Source: Clostridia bacterium
GTDB lineage: Bacteria; Bacillota; Clostridia; Oscillospirales; Ruminococcaceae
Assembly: GCA_009177225.1 (NCBI GenBank)
Contig: WFLZ01000200.1
Location: 1,039 to 9,204 of the forward strand
Direction of reading: 5' to 3'
DNA: 8,166 nt
Under the pieces are notes generated by a model, which was not told the origin of the DNA, searched no databases, and was given only the letters and a program-made list of their open reading frames with translations. Positions 1-6,081 of the stretch are shown here, piece after piece. A program made the translations under genes and the position numbers. The first letter of the stretch is position 1. Each line of letters begins with the position of its first letter.

Positions 1-824
1 TTTATTCTGTACCATATATTATTGCTTAGTCCCCACAGACCGAAAGACGACGGATTAACCGTGCCGTAATCACATGATATAACGAAACGTTCACACTCCA
101 CCTCACCGCTGTAAACATGATTTTCACTGCTGAACATGGGATATACAACCCCCTCTGAAGCAGTCCACTTTCCGAGTACGAAACGTTCATAGAAAGTTCC
201 CGAATAAAGACGCTTATAACGGTTTTTGAGCTTCTGTGAAAGCGACGAATTATCGTCCATTGTGAAATGAATATACAAAGCGTGTTTTTCAGCTGATTTT
301 TTAATCCACTCATTGTAAAACCAGTGACTCGGATTATCGGGATTGCAGTTGAACCACATTTTTGAACCGTTGACAGAACATCTTGCAAGAGCCTGCTCAA
401 CAAACGACCTCGGCATAAGAGCAACTTCGTCAAGAAAAACGCCCGATAGGGTAATTCCCTGAATCAGTGAAGCAGAACCTTCGTCCTTTCCTCCGAAAAG
501 ATAGAAACGGTTAGTTCTGCCGATAAAAGTAATATCAATGTAGTTTCTGCTTACCTTTTCAATGCACGTAAAACCGTACTCCTTTAAAACTGGAATAAGC
601 GGAGTTATAACGTTTCTGCGGAGAGAAGTAACAGTTTTACCGCATACGGCGAAAGCACCACCGTCAGACGTTGAAGATGCCCAGAAAACAAATCCCAGTG
701 ACATTGAAAGCGTTTTACCGCTTCTTACAGCACCGTCGCAAATAACTGCATCGTAATCGGCGTACTTTGGATTTTTCCACCAGTTCATAGTAAGTTTTTG
801 CTTTCGGGAAAGCTTTTTAATCAT
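1..824 (-). CDS. terL: Phage terminase large subunit, N-terminal part (cut by left window edge)
   Basis: ATPase/nuclease motor subunit that packages phage DNA into the prohead and cuts concatemers. 274 codons are visible; this family usually has about 400-450 residues, so the C-terminal nuclease half is mostly off the window. The Walker A motif GAVRSGKT is at residues 31-38, Walker B with the catalytic acid (VFLDE) at 129-133, and an NCNPDNPSHW segment at 159-168 typical of PBSX/XtmB-type terminases. The family motif SGTFYERFVLGKW is at 208-220, and SCDYG at 250-254 supplies the likely first nuclease aspartate, D252. The start is well fixed: an in-frame TAG immediately precedes the ATG, which overlaps the end of the small-subunit gene by 8 nt (817-824), suggesting translational coupling. 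The frame is open to the window edge with no lesion. Identification is secure at family level; which phage type is not determined. Confidence 0.95.
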   Translation of the reverse strand, partial: MIKKLSRKQKLTMNWWKNPKYADYDAVICDGAVRSGKTLSMSLGFVFWASSTSDGGAFAVCGKTVTSLRRNVITPLIPVLKEYGFTCIEKVSRNYIDITFIGRTNRFYLFGGKDEGSASLIQGITLSGVFLDEVALMPRSFVEQALARCSVNGSKMWFNCNPDNPSHWFYNEWIKKSAEKHALYIHFTMDDNSSLSQKLKNRYKRLYSGTFYERFVLGKWTASEGVVYPMFSSENHVYSGEVECERFVISCDYGTVNPSSFGLWGLSNNIWYRI

Positions 825-1305
825 CTACAGTTTCACCGTCCTCAGCCGAAGCAGAAAGTGCTTCAATCAAATCAGCAGCCTTGTCCCTGTCGGAGAAAGC
901 ATTTTCCAGTTCAAAGAGTTTTTCAAGAGCCTTGAGCCTGTCAAACAGCTTTACTTCAACGCCACCGCCTTTGACACGCTTGATTTCTGAAACATTGAAC
1001 AGGTCAAGACGTTCAATAATGTCCGGTGGAGGAAGTTCGTCGGCAAACACAAGATAAACCGCATCAGAACAGTTTCCGAAAGCAAGTCTTTTCAGACCTG
1101 CCGAAACATTACCGCTGTCTGAAACGACATTTTTCAGACGTGAAATAATATTCCGGCATTCCTCCGACTCAAGCAGTTTTATCCCCTCTGTAAGAGCATC
1201 TTTTCTGCTGAAACCTGCCCTTACTGCCGATTCTGTCACATCACCGAGAGTAACATAATAACAGCAGAAGGCGTACTTTTTTGATTTAGGATTTCGTACA
1301 GGCAA
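817..1305 (-). CDS. terS: Phage terminase small subunit (TTG start preferred)
   Basis: DNA-recognition subunit of the packaging terminase, acting with the large subunit encoded immediately downstream. Residues about 12-45 form the small-subunit helix-turn-helix region (YYVTLGDVTESAVRAGFSRKDA). The later segment VEVKLFDRLKALEKLFEL matches the KLxDKLKALExL stretch common in this family. An ATG at 1326 gives 169 residues, but that codon lies against the AAAGGAGG ribosome binding site (1316-1323), so it cannot be served by it. The in-frame TTG at 1305 sits 10 nt downstream of the site and gives a 162-aa protein beginning MPVRNPKSKKYAF. The acidic C-terminus (SAEDGETVDD) is usual for TerS. The gene ends in a GATGATTAA that also holds the large-subunit start. 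Family call confident, start less so. Confidence 0.9.
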   Translation of the reverse strand: MPVRNPKSKKYAFCCYYVTLGDVTESAVRAGFSRKDALTEGIKLLESEECRNIISRLKNVVSDSGNVSAGLKRLAFGNCSDAVYLVFADELPPPDIIERLDLFNVSEIKRVKGGGVEVKLFDRLKALEKLFELENAFSDRDKAADLIEALSASAEDGETVDD

Positions 1306-1315
1306 AAATAAAAAA

Positions 1316-1323
1316 CCTCCTTT
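1316..1323 (-). promoter_or_regulatory. Strong ribosome binding site deciding the terS start
   Basis: AAAGGAGG on the minus strand, a near-perfect match to the anti-Shine-Dalgarno sequence. It begins right after the ATG at 1326 and lies 10 nt before the TTG at 1305, which argues that TTG is used. Confidence 0.75.
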
Positions 1324-1371
1324 CATTTATGAGCGGAATCACCGTTCACAAGGGGGCTGAAAAGAGGTATG

Positions 1372-1393
1372 ATTCAACGGAAAACCATTGAAT
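1372..1393. repeat. Inverted repeat in the terS-azlD gap
   Basis: Arms ATTCAACGG (1372-1380) and CCATTGAAT (1385-1393) pair over 9 bp with one G-U (or one mismatch at DNA level) around an AAAA spacer. Neither strand has a clean U-tract directly after it, so it is not a canonical terminator. It may be a weak terminator for azlCD, an operator, or part of the phage/host transition. The rest of 1327-1477 is AT-rich and holds no gene I can support. Confidence 0.5.
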
Positions 1394-1477
1394 ATTGAAA
1401 AAATAAATTTTAAGTTTGTATACATGCACAAAAAATCTGTAAAAAAATTGTGTTATATCAACAAATTTTCTTTCATA

Positions 1478-1774
1478 TTAAAACAGACCTGCAATAAACG
1501 CCATTGCGGTTGCGGAAAGTGCCACAACGATAAGTGGTAAGTTAAAGTACGACAGTATAAAAGCCGTCACCGTTCCGACAATAGCCGTCAGCATATTTCC
1601 TGTACTGTAGAAGATAGCCGGAATTGTCATGGCACTGAGAACAGCATAAGGTATGTAATACAGAAAACTTCTGAAAAAATGTGATTTAATTTTCTTACGG
1701 AAAAAAGCAAAAGGAATCATTCTGATAAGATATGTAACAACTGCCATTATGGTTATATATAAAGCAATACTCAT
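1478..1774 (-). CDS. azlD: AzlD family branched-chain amino acid transport subunit
   Basis: Small hydrophobic partner of AzlC; together they form a branched-chain amino acid exporter of the AzlCD/YgaZH (LIV-E) type in the cytoplasmic membrane. The 98-aa product has a typical AzlD length of about 100 and is built from hydrophobic helices at about residues 3-20, 37-57, 61-76 and 80-97. It has the characteristic early segment VVTYLIRMIPFAFFRKK, where AzlD proteins carry a conserved TxxxRxxPF pattern, followed by a basic loop and FLYYIPYAVLSAM. The start ATG overlaps the azlC stop (ATGA at 1771-1774), so the two are translationally coupled and belong to one transcript. Substrate is inferred from the family; some AzlCD members export other amino acids. 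Confidence 0.92.
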   Translation of the reverse strand: MSIALYITIMAVVTYLIRMIPFAFFRKKIKSHFFRSFLYYIPYAVLSAMTIPAIFYSTGNMLTAIVGTVTAFILSYFNLPLIVVALSATAMAFIAGLF

Positions 1775-2475
1775 GATTCACTTTCCCCCGTATCCTTTAC
1801 AGGAAATAACAACGCACCTATAACGGAAGCAATCACTGCACTTATAATTACAGCAAAACCTGTCGATACAGCAGTAAGTACATATTTAAAAATTATGCTG
1901 ACAATCGCCGACGATATTACAACTAAAAATACACTTATCTGTTTTCGTGCAGGAGGTATAATAACAGCCATAAACATTCCATAAAGAACAATACCCAAAG
2001 CACTTGAAATACTTTCCGGCAATAACTGACCTGCTGCCGCACCAAGAGCCGTACCTGTAACCCACCCGACTGCCGCAATAAGAATCATTCCGTACATATA
2101 TGCAGGTGTAAGTTTTTGTTTCTGTGCGGAACATACCGCAAAGATTTCGTCTGTTATACCGTATGATGCAATAAACCTGTGAGGAAGTGTAAATTTCCGG
2201 TCAAGCTTCTGAGAAAGTGACAACGCCATAAGTGAATACCTTATATTAATGGTTAGCTGGACAAGTATCATTTCAATAAGCGTACCGCCGACGGCAATTA
2301 TGTCAACTCCGGCAGCCTGTCCGGCAGAAGTAAGATTTGTTGCGGAAATCGCAGAGGCGGCAAAAACCGATAAACCGGCGTTTATCGCTTTTATTCCGAA
2401 TCCGAACGAAACAGAAAGATAACCGAGTGCTATTGGTATACCGTGTGACATACCCCGAAAAAAATTTGACTTCAA
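1771..2475 (-). CDS. azlC: AzlC family branched-chain amino acid exporter, large subunit (TTG start)
   Basis: Polytopic membrane permease that with AzlD exports branched-chain amino acids or analogues. The N-terminal segment RGMSHGIPIALGYLSVSFGFGIKA matches the AzlC signature (G.P...GY...F.FG), and ITDEIFAV in the middle is the conserved TDE motif; several hydrophobic helices follow to the C-terminus. A longer frame begins at 2508, but that codon lies at or beside the predicted transcription start. The AAAGGA site at 2484-2489 lies 8 nt before the TTG at 2475, giving a 234-aa protein beginning MKSNFFRGMSHG, the usual family length. The gene overlaps azlD by 4 nt. Its promoter starts only about 17 nt beyond the stop of the XRE regulator gene and I see no terminator between them, so read-through from the regulator is possible. 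Confidence 0.93.
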   Translation of the reverse strand: MKSNFFRGMSHGIPIALGYLSVSFGFGIKAINAGLSVFAASAISATNLTSAGQAAGVDIIAVGGTLIEMILVQLTINIRYSLMALSLSQKLDRKFTLPHRFIASYGITDEIFAVCSAQKQKLTPAYMYGMILIAAVGWVTGTALGAAAGQLLPESISSALGIVLYGMFMAVIIPPARKQISVFLVVISSAIVSIIFKYVLTAVSTGFAVIISAVIASVIGALLFPVKDTGESES

Positions 2476-2483
2476 ATAAAACG

Positions 2484-2489
2484 TCCTTT
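2484..2489 (-). promoter_or_regulatory. azlC ribosome binding site
   Basis: AAAGGA on the minus strand, 8 nt before TTG 2475. The upstream candidate start at 2508 lies before this site, so the site supports the shorter protein. Confidence 0.75.
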
Positions 2490-2508
2490 CATATAAAATT
2501 ATACCCAA

Positions 2509-2537
2509 ATTATATCATATTAAAGCAATCCCGTCAA
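2509..2537 (-). promoter_or_regulatory. azlCD promoter, near-consensus sigma-A type with extended -10
   Basis: On the minus strand, -35 TTGACG (2532-2537), a 17-nt spacer and -10 TATAAT (2509-2514) preceded by TGA (extended -10). The predicted start near 2502 gives a leader of only about 27 nt. A second TATAAT (2498-2503) follows but has no convincing -35. A 10-bp palindrome TCAATATTGA (2534-2543) overlaps the -35 and could bind a regulator. Confidence 0.85.
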
Positions 2538-2553
2538 TATTGATAAACCTATG

Positions 2554-2769
2554 TTATTTGTTTACTTCCTTGACGTTTGTCCGACCAAGAATATAGTCAG
2601 TTGAAACACCGTAAAAATCTGCCAGTGTTATAAGGTGTTCTACGGGAATTGTCTGAAAACCACGTTCATAACGTGAATAGACAGTCTGTTTTGTTTTAAG
2701 AATTTCCGCAATCTGTGTCTGATTCATGTCCTTATCCTCACGCAAATCCCTTAATCTTTGAAAATACAT
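2554..2769 (-). CDS. XRE-family helix-turn-helix transcriptional regulator
   Basis: Small Cro/C1-type DNA-binding protein, probably a repressor acting on the divergent promoter beside it. The 71-aa product is almost only the HTH domain: RLRDLREDKDMNQTQIAEIL (5-24) holds helices 1 and 2, KTKQTVYSRYERG (25-37) the recognition helix, and IPVEHLITLADFYGVSTDYILGRT (41-64) is the classical ending of the fold. There is no sensor or dimerisation domain. An upstream ATG at 2787 adds six residues, but GGAG at 2779-2782 lies inside that extension and 9 nt before the ATG at 2769, so the shorter form is preferred. It is transcribed away from two small plus-strand genes; a perfect inverted repeat at 2866-2885 is a good candidate operator, perhaps also for autoregulation. 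Target and inducer are unknown. Confidence 0.92.
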   Translation of the reverse strand: MYFQRLRDLREDKDMNQTQIAEILKTKQTVYSRYERGFQTIPVEHLITLADFYGVSTDYILGRTNVKEVNK

Positions 2770-2798
2770 AAAAATCATCTCCGTCATTTGTAGAATAT

Positions 2799-2823
2799 GC
2801 TGATTTTTCTGAAAAAAATCAGC
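2799..2823. repeat. Stem-loop in the regulator 5' leader / upstream of the divergent -35
   Basis: Arms GCTGATTTTT (2799-2808) and AAAAATCAGC (2814-2823) are a perfect 10-bp inverted repeat with a 5-nt loop; outer TAGA (2791-2794) and TCTA (2824-2827) could extend it. On the minus strand it would form a hairpin in the leader of the regulator mRNA about 30 nt before the preferred start. On the plus strand it ends 6 nt before the -35 of the divergent promoter, so it could instead be a protein-binding site. No U-tract follows on the minus strand. Confidence 0.65.
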
Positions 2824-2829
2824 TCTACA

Positions 2830-2858
2830 TTGACTTTAGCATATTTTTATGGTACACT
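2830..2858 (+). promoter_or_regulatory. Promoter of the two small plus-strand genes
   Basis: -35 TTGACT (2830-2835), 17-nt spacer, -10 TACACT (2853-2858) preceded by TGG, an extended -10. Predicted start near 2865, directly before the inverted repeat at 2866-2885. On the opposite strand TATAGT (2856-2861) is a possible -10 for the regulator gene, but its -35 is poor. Confidence 0.75.
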
Positions 2859-2865
2859 ATAAATG

Positions 2866-2885
2866 TTAGTACTTAACAGTACTAA
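2866..2885. promoter_or_regulatory. Candidate repressor operator: perfect 8+8 bp inverted repeat
   Basis: TTAGTACT (2866-2873), a TAAC spacer, then AGTACTAA (2878-2885), a perfect inverted repeat. It starts at the predicted transcription start of the plus-strand genes, the classical place for repression by a small Cro/C1-type protein, and such a protein is encoded divergently next to it. Binding by that protein is inference. Confidence 0.72.
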
Positions 2886-2910
2886 AAATCAAATTTTCAC
2901 AGATAATTAT

Positions 2911-2916
2911 GGGAGG
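2911..2916 (+). promoter_or_regulatory. Ribosome binding site deciding the start of the small membrane protein
   Basis: GGGAGG overlaps the first possible start (GTG at 2916) and lies 8 nt before the in-frame TTG at 2925, so TTG is the better start. Confidence 0.75.
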
Positions 2917-2924
2917 TGAATAAC

Positions 2925-3212
2925 TTGGTGGAAGATATGTTAGTAGCAGTAGCATACCCTATAGGTACATTTATACTCTTTGGTATCATGGGATTTGTAA
3001 CTAAAACAATCTCAAAAGACAAAGGCTATGACGGTGGTTTCTGGTGGGGATTCTTGCTTGGAATATTCGGCATTATTATTGTAGCCTGCAAACCTGTTAA
3101 TCCAAATCCAACTGATGAACATTCAATGAATAAAAAGAAAAGACAAAAACAACGGTATAAGGAAAGACAAAGACGGATTAAGGAGAGACAAAGACAGATT
3201 AAACAGAAATAA
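2925..3212 (+). CDS. Small two-helix membrane protein with strongly basic C-terminal tail, function unknown
   Basis: No function recognised. With the TTG start supported by the GGGAGG site the product is 95 aa. Helix 1 is about residues 5-26 (MLVAVAYPIGTFILFGIMGFVT). A short charged loop ends in KGYDGGFWWGFLLGIFGIIIVACKP (33-57), in which about 37-55 is helix 2; this G/W-rich hairpin with a closing KP recurs in many small bacterial membrane proteins of unknown role. The last 26 residues contain 15 Lys/Arg and many Gln, with two copies of a KERQR(R/Q)I unit encoded by a 21-nt tandem repeat. Such a tail is likely cytoplasmic and could touch nucleic acid or the membrane surface. The gene follows a promoter with an operator-like repeat and is 40 nt before the 74-aa gene, so the two probably form one transcript. 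A holin-like or toxin-like role is possible but not shown. Confidence 0.8.
   Translation: MVEDMLVAVAYPIGTFILFGIMGFVTKTISKDKGYDGGFWWGFLLGIFGIIIVACKPVNPNPTDEHSMNKKKRQKQRYKERQRRIKERQRQIKQK
3159..3200 (+). repeat. 21-nt tandem duplication inside the basic tail
   Basis: Units 3159-3179 and 3180-3200 differ at only two positions and encode KERQRRI and KERQRQI. The partial continuation AAACAG follows before the stop. It suggests tail length could vary by in-frame 7-residue steps. Confidence 0.8.
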
Positions 3213-3252
3213 AAAAAACAAATTTTTTAAAGATAACTATAGGAGGTAAAAT

Positions 3253-3477
3253 ATGCCATCACCAAAGCTTGATAAAATCATAGAACTACTGGAATTAGGC
3301 GAACAGTTCAGCTTGACAGAAAGCCAATATAAAGGAAAAACGGGATTGAATATTCCGAAAAACAATACATATCTGGTGAAAAAATCTACGGTTGCGAGAA
3401 AAGCAAAGGAATATGGTTACAAGCTTGTCCTTCAGGAAAGAACTATTTTATTTGAAAAGGAGGAAATTAAAAGATAA
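3253..3477 (+). CDS. 74-aa basic hypothetical protein
   Basis: No family recognised with confidence. The ATG has an excellent ribosome binding site (AGGAGG at 3241-3246, spacing 6 nt), so this is very likely translated. The 74-residue product has about 15 Lys/Arg against 10 Asp/Glu. It shows an amphipathic helix near the start (KLDKIIELLELGEQF, 5-19), a middle segment LTESQYKGKTGLNIPKNNTY (21-40), a second helix STVARKAKEYG (45-55), and a terminal strand-like YKLVLQERTILFEKEE. The pattern of helices and basic residues would suit a small nucleic-acid-binding or adaptor protein, but that is inference. It has no transmembrane segment or signal peptide. It follows the small membrane protein gene after 40 nt and ends about 30 nt before a strong terminator, so it is the last gene of the divergent unit. 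Confidence 0.82.
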   Translation: MPSPKLDKIIELLELGEQFSLTESQYKGKTGLNIPKNNTYLVKKSTVARKAKEYGYKLVLQERTILFEKEEIKR

Positions 3478-3508
3478 TGAAAAAAACTTTTTGCTGCAAA
3501 GAAAAGGG

Positions 3509-3532
3509 CGGATTCTTCGGAATCCGTTTTTT
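3509..3532 (+). terminator. Rho-independent terminator of the small-gene unit
   Basis: CGGATTC (3509-3515), a TTCG tetraloop, GAATCCG (3520-3526), then six T. A 7-bp perfect stem with the very stable UUCG loop and a U-tract, downstream of the 74-aa gene. Confidence 0.93.
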
Positions 3533-3541
3533 ATTATGCAC

Positions 3542-3577
3542 AAAAAAAAGACTGTCCCGTCCGGAGACGAAACAGTC
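3542..3577 (-). terminator. Rho-independent terminator of cellobiose phosphorylase
   Basis: On the minus strand GACTGTTTCGTC (3577-3566), loop TCCG, GACGGGACAGTC (3561-3550), then eight T (3549-3542). The RNA stem is 12 bp with two G-U pairs. It begins about 21 nt after the phosphorylase stop. A T-rich stretch also follows the stem on the plus strand, so it may work in both directions. Confidence 0.93.
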
Positions 3578-3598
3578 CTTTATTATTCAAGAATGGAA

Positions 3599-6055
3599 TT
3601 AACCCATAATAACTTCAACTTCGTGAACGCCGTCAGCGGCAGCAGGGATAACATTACCCTCTACAGCCTGACCGTCAACAGTCATTGACTTAACACCCTT
3701 GCAAACATGGTCAGGGTTCTTTACAGTGATGTTGTAAGTAGCACCACGGAACTTTCTTACAGCAGTAAAGCCGTCCCACTCGTGAGGAATAGACGGGTCA
3801 ACCTTAAGACCGTCCCAGTCAGCAGCGATACCGAGAATATACTGAGAAACAGCAACAAAGTTCCAAGCAGCAGTACCTGTAAGCCATGAGTTCTTAGCTT
3901 CACCATGTCTCTTAGCGTCCTTACCGGCAATCATCTGAGCGTATACATATGGTTCAGTTCTGTGGAGGTCGGAATACTTTTCTTCTCTGTAAGCAGGAGC
4001 AATCTTGCTGTAGTATTCAAATGCCTTGTCGCCACGACCTGCATAAGCTTCAGCACAGATAATCCAAGCATTATTGTGACAGAAGATACCGGCATTTTCC
4101 TTGTAACCGCCGGGGTATGTAGAGATTTCGCCAAATTCCGGATAGTACTTTGTGAACGCAGGGTTATTGAGTACAAGACCGTGTTCAGTATTAAGATACT
4201 TGTCAATGCTGTCAAGAGCCTTGATGTCAGCACCAACTTCCTTACCAACTTCGGACATAACCATAAAGCCCTGAGGTTCGATAAAGATTTTACCTTCTTC
4301 ACACTCATTTGAGCCCATTTTTCTGCCGAGGTCATCGTAAGCACGGATAAACCACTCACCGTCAAAACCGTATTCCATGATATTCTTCTTCATCTTGTCG
4401 ATTTCAGCCTGAGCAGCAGCAGCACCTTCTTCGTCGCCTATCTTCTTACAGAGTTCAACGTAAGCAGGACCTGCGTAAGTAAAGAGACCTGCAACCATAA
4501 GAGATTCAGCAACCTTTGAATACTTGTCTTCGCCGTACTTGGGAGAAGTAGAAGTCTGGAAAGATTCGCCGGGTTCATATGACCAACAGCTGAGGTTGAT
4601 ACAGTCATTCCAGTCAGCACGCATAGCGAGTGGGAGACCGTGAGGACCAACATTATTAGCAACTCTGTAGAAACTCTGCTTGAGGTGGTGCATCATAGGC
4701 TGAGCCTTGCCTTCGTCGTTGTCATAAGGAACGAGCTGGTCAAGAATAGCATAGTCACCTGACTCCTTGATGTAAGCAGCAACAGAAAGAATCATCCACA
4801 GCGGGTCATCAGAGAAGTCACCGCCGATTTCGTCGTTACCTTTCTTTGTGAGAGGCTGATACTGGTGATAGCAGCCGCCGTCCTCGAACTGAGTTGAAGC
4901 GAGGTCAATAAGACGCTCTCTTGCTCTGTCGGGAATCTGATGAACGAAACCGAGTAAGTCCTGATTTGAGTCACGGAAGCCCATACCACGACCGATACCG
5001 CTTTCAAAATATGAAGCAGAACGTGACATATTGAACGTTACCATACACTGATACTGATTCCAGATATTAACCATACGGTTCATCTTGTCATCAGGAGTAT
5101 TTACATTGTACTTGCCGAGGAGTTCGTCCCACATCTTCTTGTTAGCTTCAAAGGCAGCTTCAACCTTTTCAACAGTGTTGTACTGTTCAATCATGGCGTA
5201 AGCACGGGACTTATTCATTGTACCGTCAGCATTGAACTTTTCTTCAACAGGATTTTCAACGTAACCAAGAATGAAGATAAGGTCTTTTGACTCACCTGCT
5301 TCAAGAGTGATATTGATTGAGTGAGAAGCGATAGGAGACCAGCCGTCAGCGTCTGTGTTAGTGGACTTACCGGCAACTACAGCCTGCGGATTTTCAAAGC
5401 CGTTGTAAAGACCCATGAAAGCTTCCTTATCAGCATCATAACCATCGATATCGCGGTTTACAGTATAGAAAGCGAAATGATTTCTTCTTTCCTTGTATTC
5501 AGTCTTGTGGAAAAGAGTGCTTCCCTCAACTTCAACCTCACCTGTGTTAAAGTTTCTCTGGAAGTTTGTGCTGTCGTCCTGAGCGTTCCAGAGACACCAC
5601 TCAATGAAAGAGAACAGAGTGAAAGTCTTTTTGTCAGAACCTGTATTTTTAAGAGTAACTCTCTGAATTTCGCCCTGATAGTTCTGAGGAACGAAGAAAG
5701 TAACGTCAGCGGAAAGACCGTTCTTTGCACCATGAATCTTTGTGTAGCCCATACCGTGACGGCATTCGTACTCATCAAGGTCAGCCTTGACAGGAGCCCA
5801 ACCGGGAGACCAGATAGAGCCGTTGTCATTGATATAGAAATAACGTCCGCCCATATCAACAGGAATGTTGTTGTAACGGTAACGTGTAATTCTTCTGAGA
5901 CGAGCGTCCTTGAAGAAGTGATAACCGCCGGCGGTATTGGAAATCAGTGAGAAAAACTCCTGAGTACCGAGATAGTTAATCCACGGATAAGGTGTTTTGG
6001 GTGAATTAATAACGTATTCTTTGTTAGCGTCGTCAAAAAATCCGAACTTCTGCAT
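3599..6055 (-). CDS. cbp: Cellobiose phosphorylase (GH94)
   Basis: Cytoplasmic inverting phosphorylase converting cellobiose plus phosphate to alpha-glucose 1-phosphate and glucose, which saves ATP when cellulose breakdown products are used. The 818-aa length fits cellobiose phosphorylase (about 810-830) and is well below cellodextrin phosphorylase (near 980). Residues corresponding by position and context to those known in the Cellvibrio gilvus enzyme are present: R356 and D362 (GRGMGFRD), W482 and general acid D484 (RADWND), K652 (GGYKEN) and phosphate-binding H660 (FCHNNAW). The N-terminal beta domain (about 1-270) includes YPWINYLG and [18 protein letters not shown]; the helical barrel follows, then a small C-terminal beta domain. 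There is no signal peptide. AGGAG at 6063-6067 lies 7 nt before the ATG. The gene has its own promoter and a strong terminator; its upstream neighbour is a mutarotase. Another GH94 specificity (for example laminaribiose) is less likely. Confidence 0.96.
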   Translation of the reverse strand: MQKFGFFDDANKEYVINSPKTPYPWINYLGTQEFFSLISNTAGGYHFFKDARLRRITRYRYNNIPVDMGGRYFYINDNGSIWSPGWAPVKADLDEYECRHGMGYTKIHGAKNGLSADVTFFVPQNYQGEIQRVTLKNTGSDKKTFTLFSFIEWCLWNAQDDSTNFQRNFNTGEVEVEGSTLFHKTEYKERRNHFAFYTVNRDIDGYDADKEAFMGLYNGFENPQAVVAGKSTNTDADGWSPIASHSINITLEAGESKDLIFILGYVENPVEEKFNADGTMNKSRAYAMIEQYNTVEKVEAAFEANKKMWDELLGKYNVNTPDDKMNRMVNIWNQYQCMVTFNMSRSASYFESGIGRGMGFRDSNQDLLGFVHQIPDRARERLIDLASTQFEDGGCYHQYQPLTKKGNDEIGGDFSDDPLWMILSVAAYIKESGDYAILDQLVPYDNDEGKAQPMMHHLKQSFYRVANNVGPHGLPLAMRADWNDCINLSCWSYEPGESFQTSTSPKYGEDKYSKVAESLMVAGLFTYAGPAYVELCKKIGDEEGAAAAQAEIDKMKKNIMEYGFDGEWFIRAYDDLGRKMGSNECEEGKIFIEPQGFMVMSEVGKEVGADIKALDSIDKYLNTEHGLVLNNPAFTKYYPEFGEISTYPGGYKENAGIFCHNNAWIICAEAYAGRGDKAFEYYSKIAPAYREEKYSDLHRTEPYVYAQMIAGKDAKRHGEAKNSWLTGTAAWNFVAVSQYILGIAADWDGLKVDPSIPHEWDGFTAVRKFRGATYNITVKNPDHVCKGVKSMTVDGQAVEGNVIPAAADGVHEVEVIMG

Positions 6056-6081
6056 AATTTTACTCCTTTTTTATTACATTG

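Noticed and set aside
26..433. 135-codon minus-strand frame inside the terminase large subunit
   Set aside because: Shadow frame: the overlapping frame encodes an intact terminase with ATPase and nuclease motifs.
1400..1475. A sigma-A promoter for terS on the minus strand (TTGATA-like and AT-rich segments)
   Set aside because: No -35/-10 pair with acceptable match and spacing; the AT-rich DNA gives many weak matches.
2554..3477. Classical type II toxin-antitoxin pair
   Set aside because: The regulator and the small genes are divergent rather than one operon, and neither small protein shows RelE, HigB, HipA or similar features.
3477..3602. A 41-codon plus-strand frame starting in a TAATG overlap with the 74-aa gene (MKKTFCCKEKGG...)
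   Set aside because: It reads straight through both terminators, and the preceding AAAGGAGG is 13 nt away and explained by Lys-Glu codons of the 74-aa gene. The transcript should end within its first half.
3392..3688. 98-codon plus-strand frame overlapping the 74-aa gene and the phosphorylase 3' end
   Set aside because: No ribosome binding site of its own, crosses two terminators, and has a composition unlike a protein; it is a shadow.
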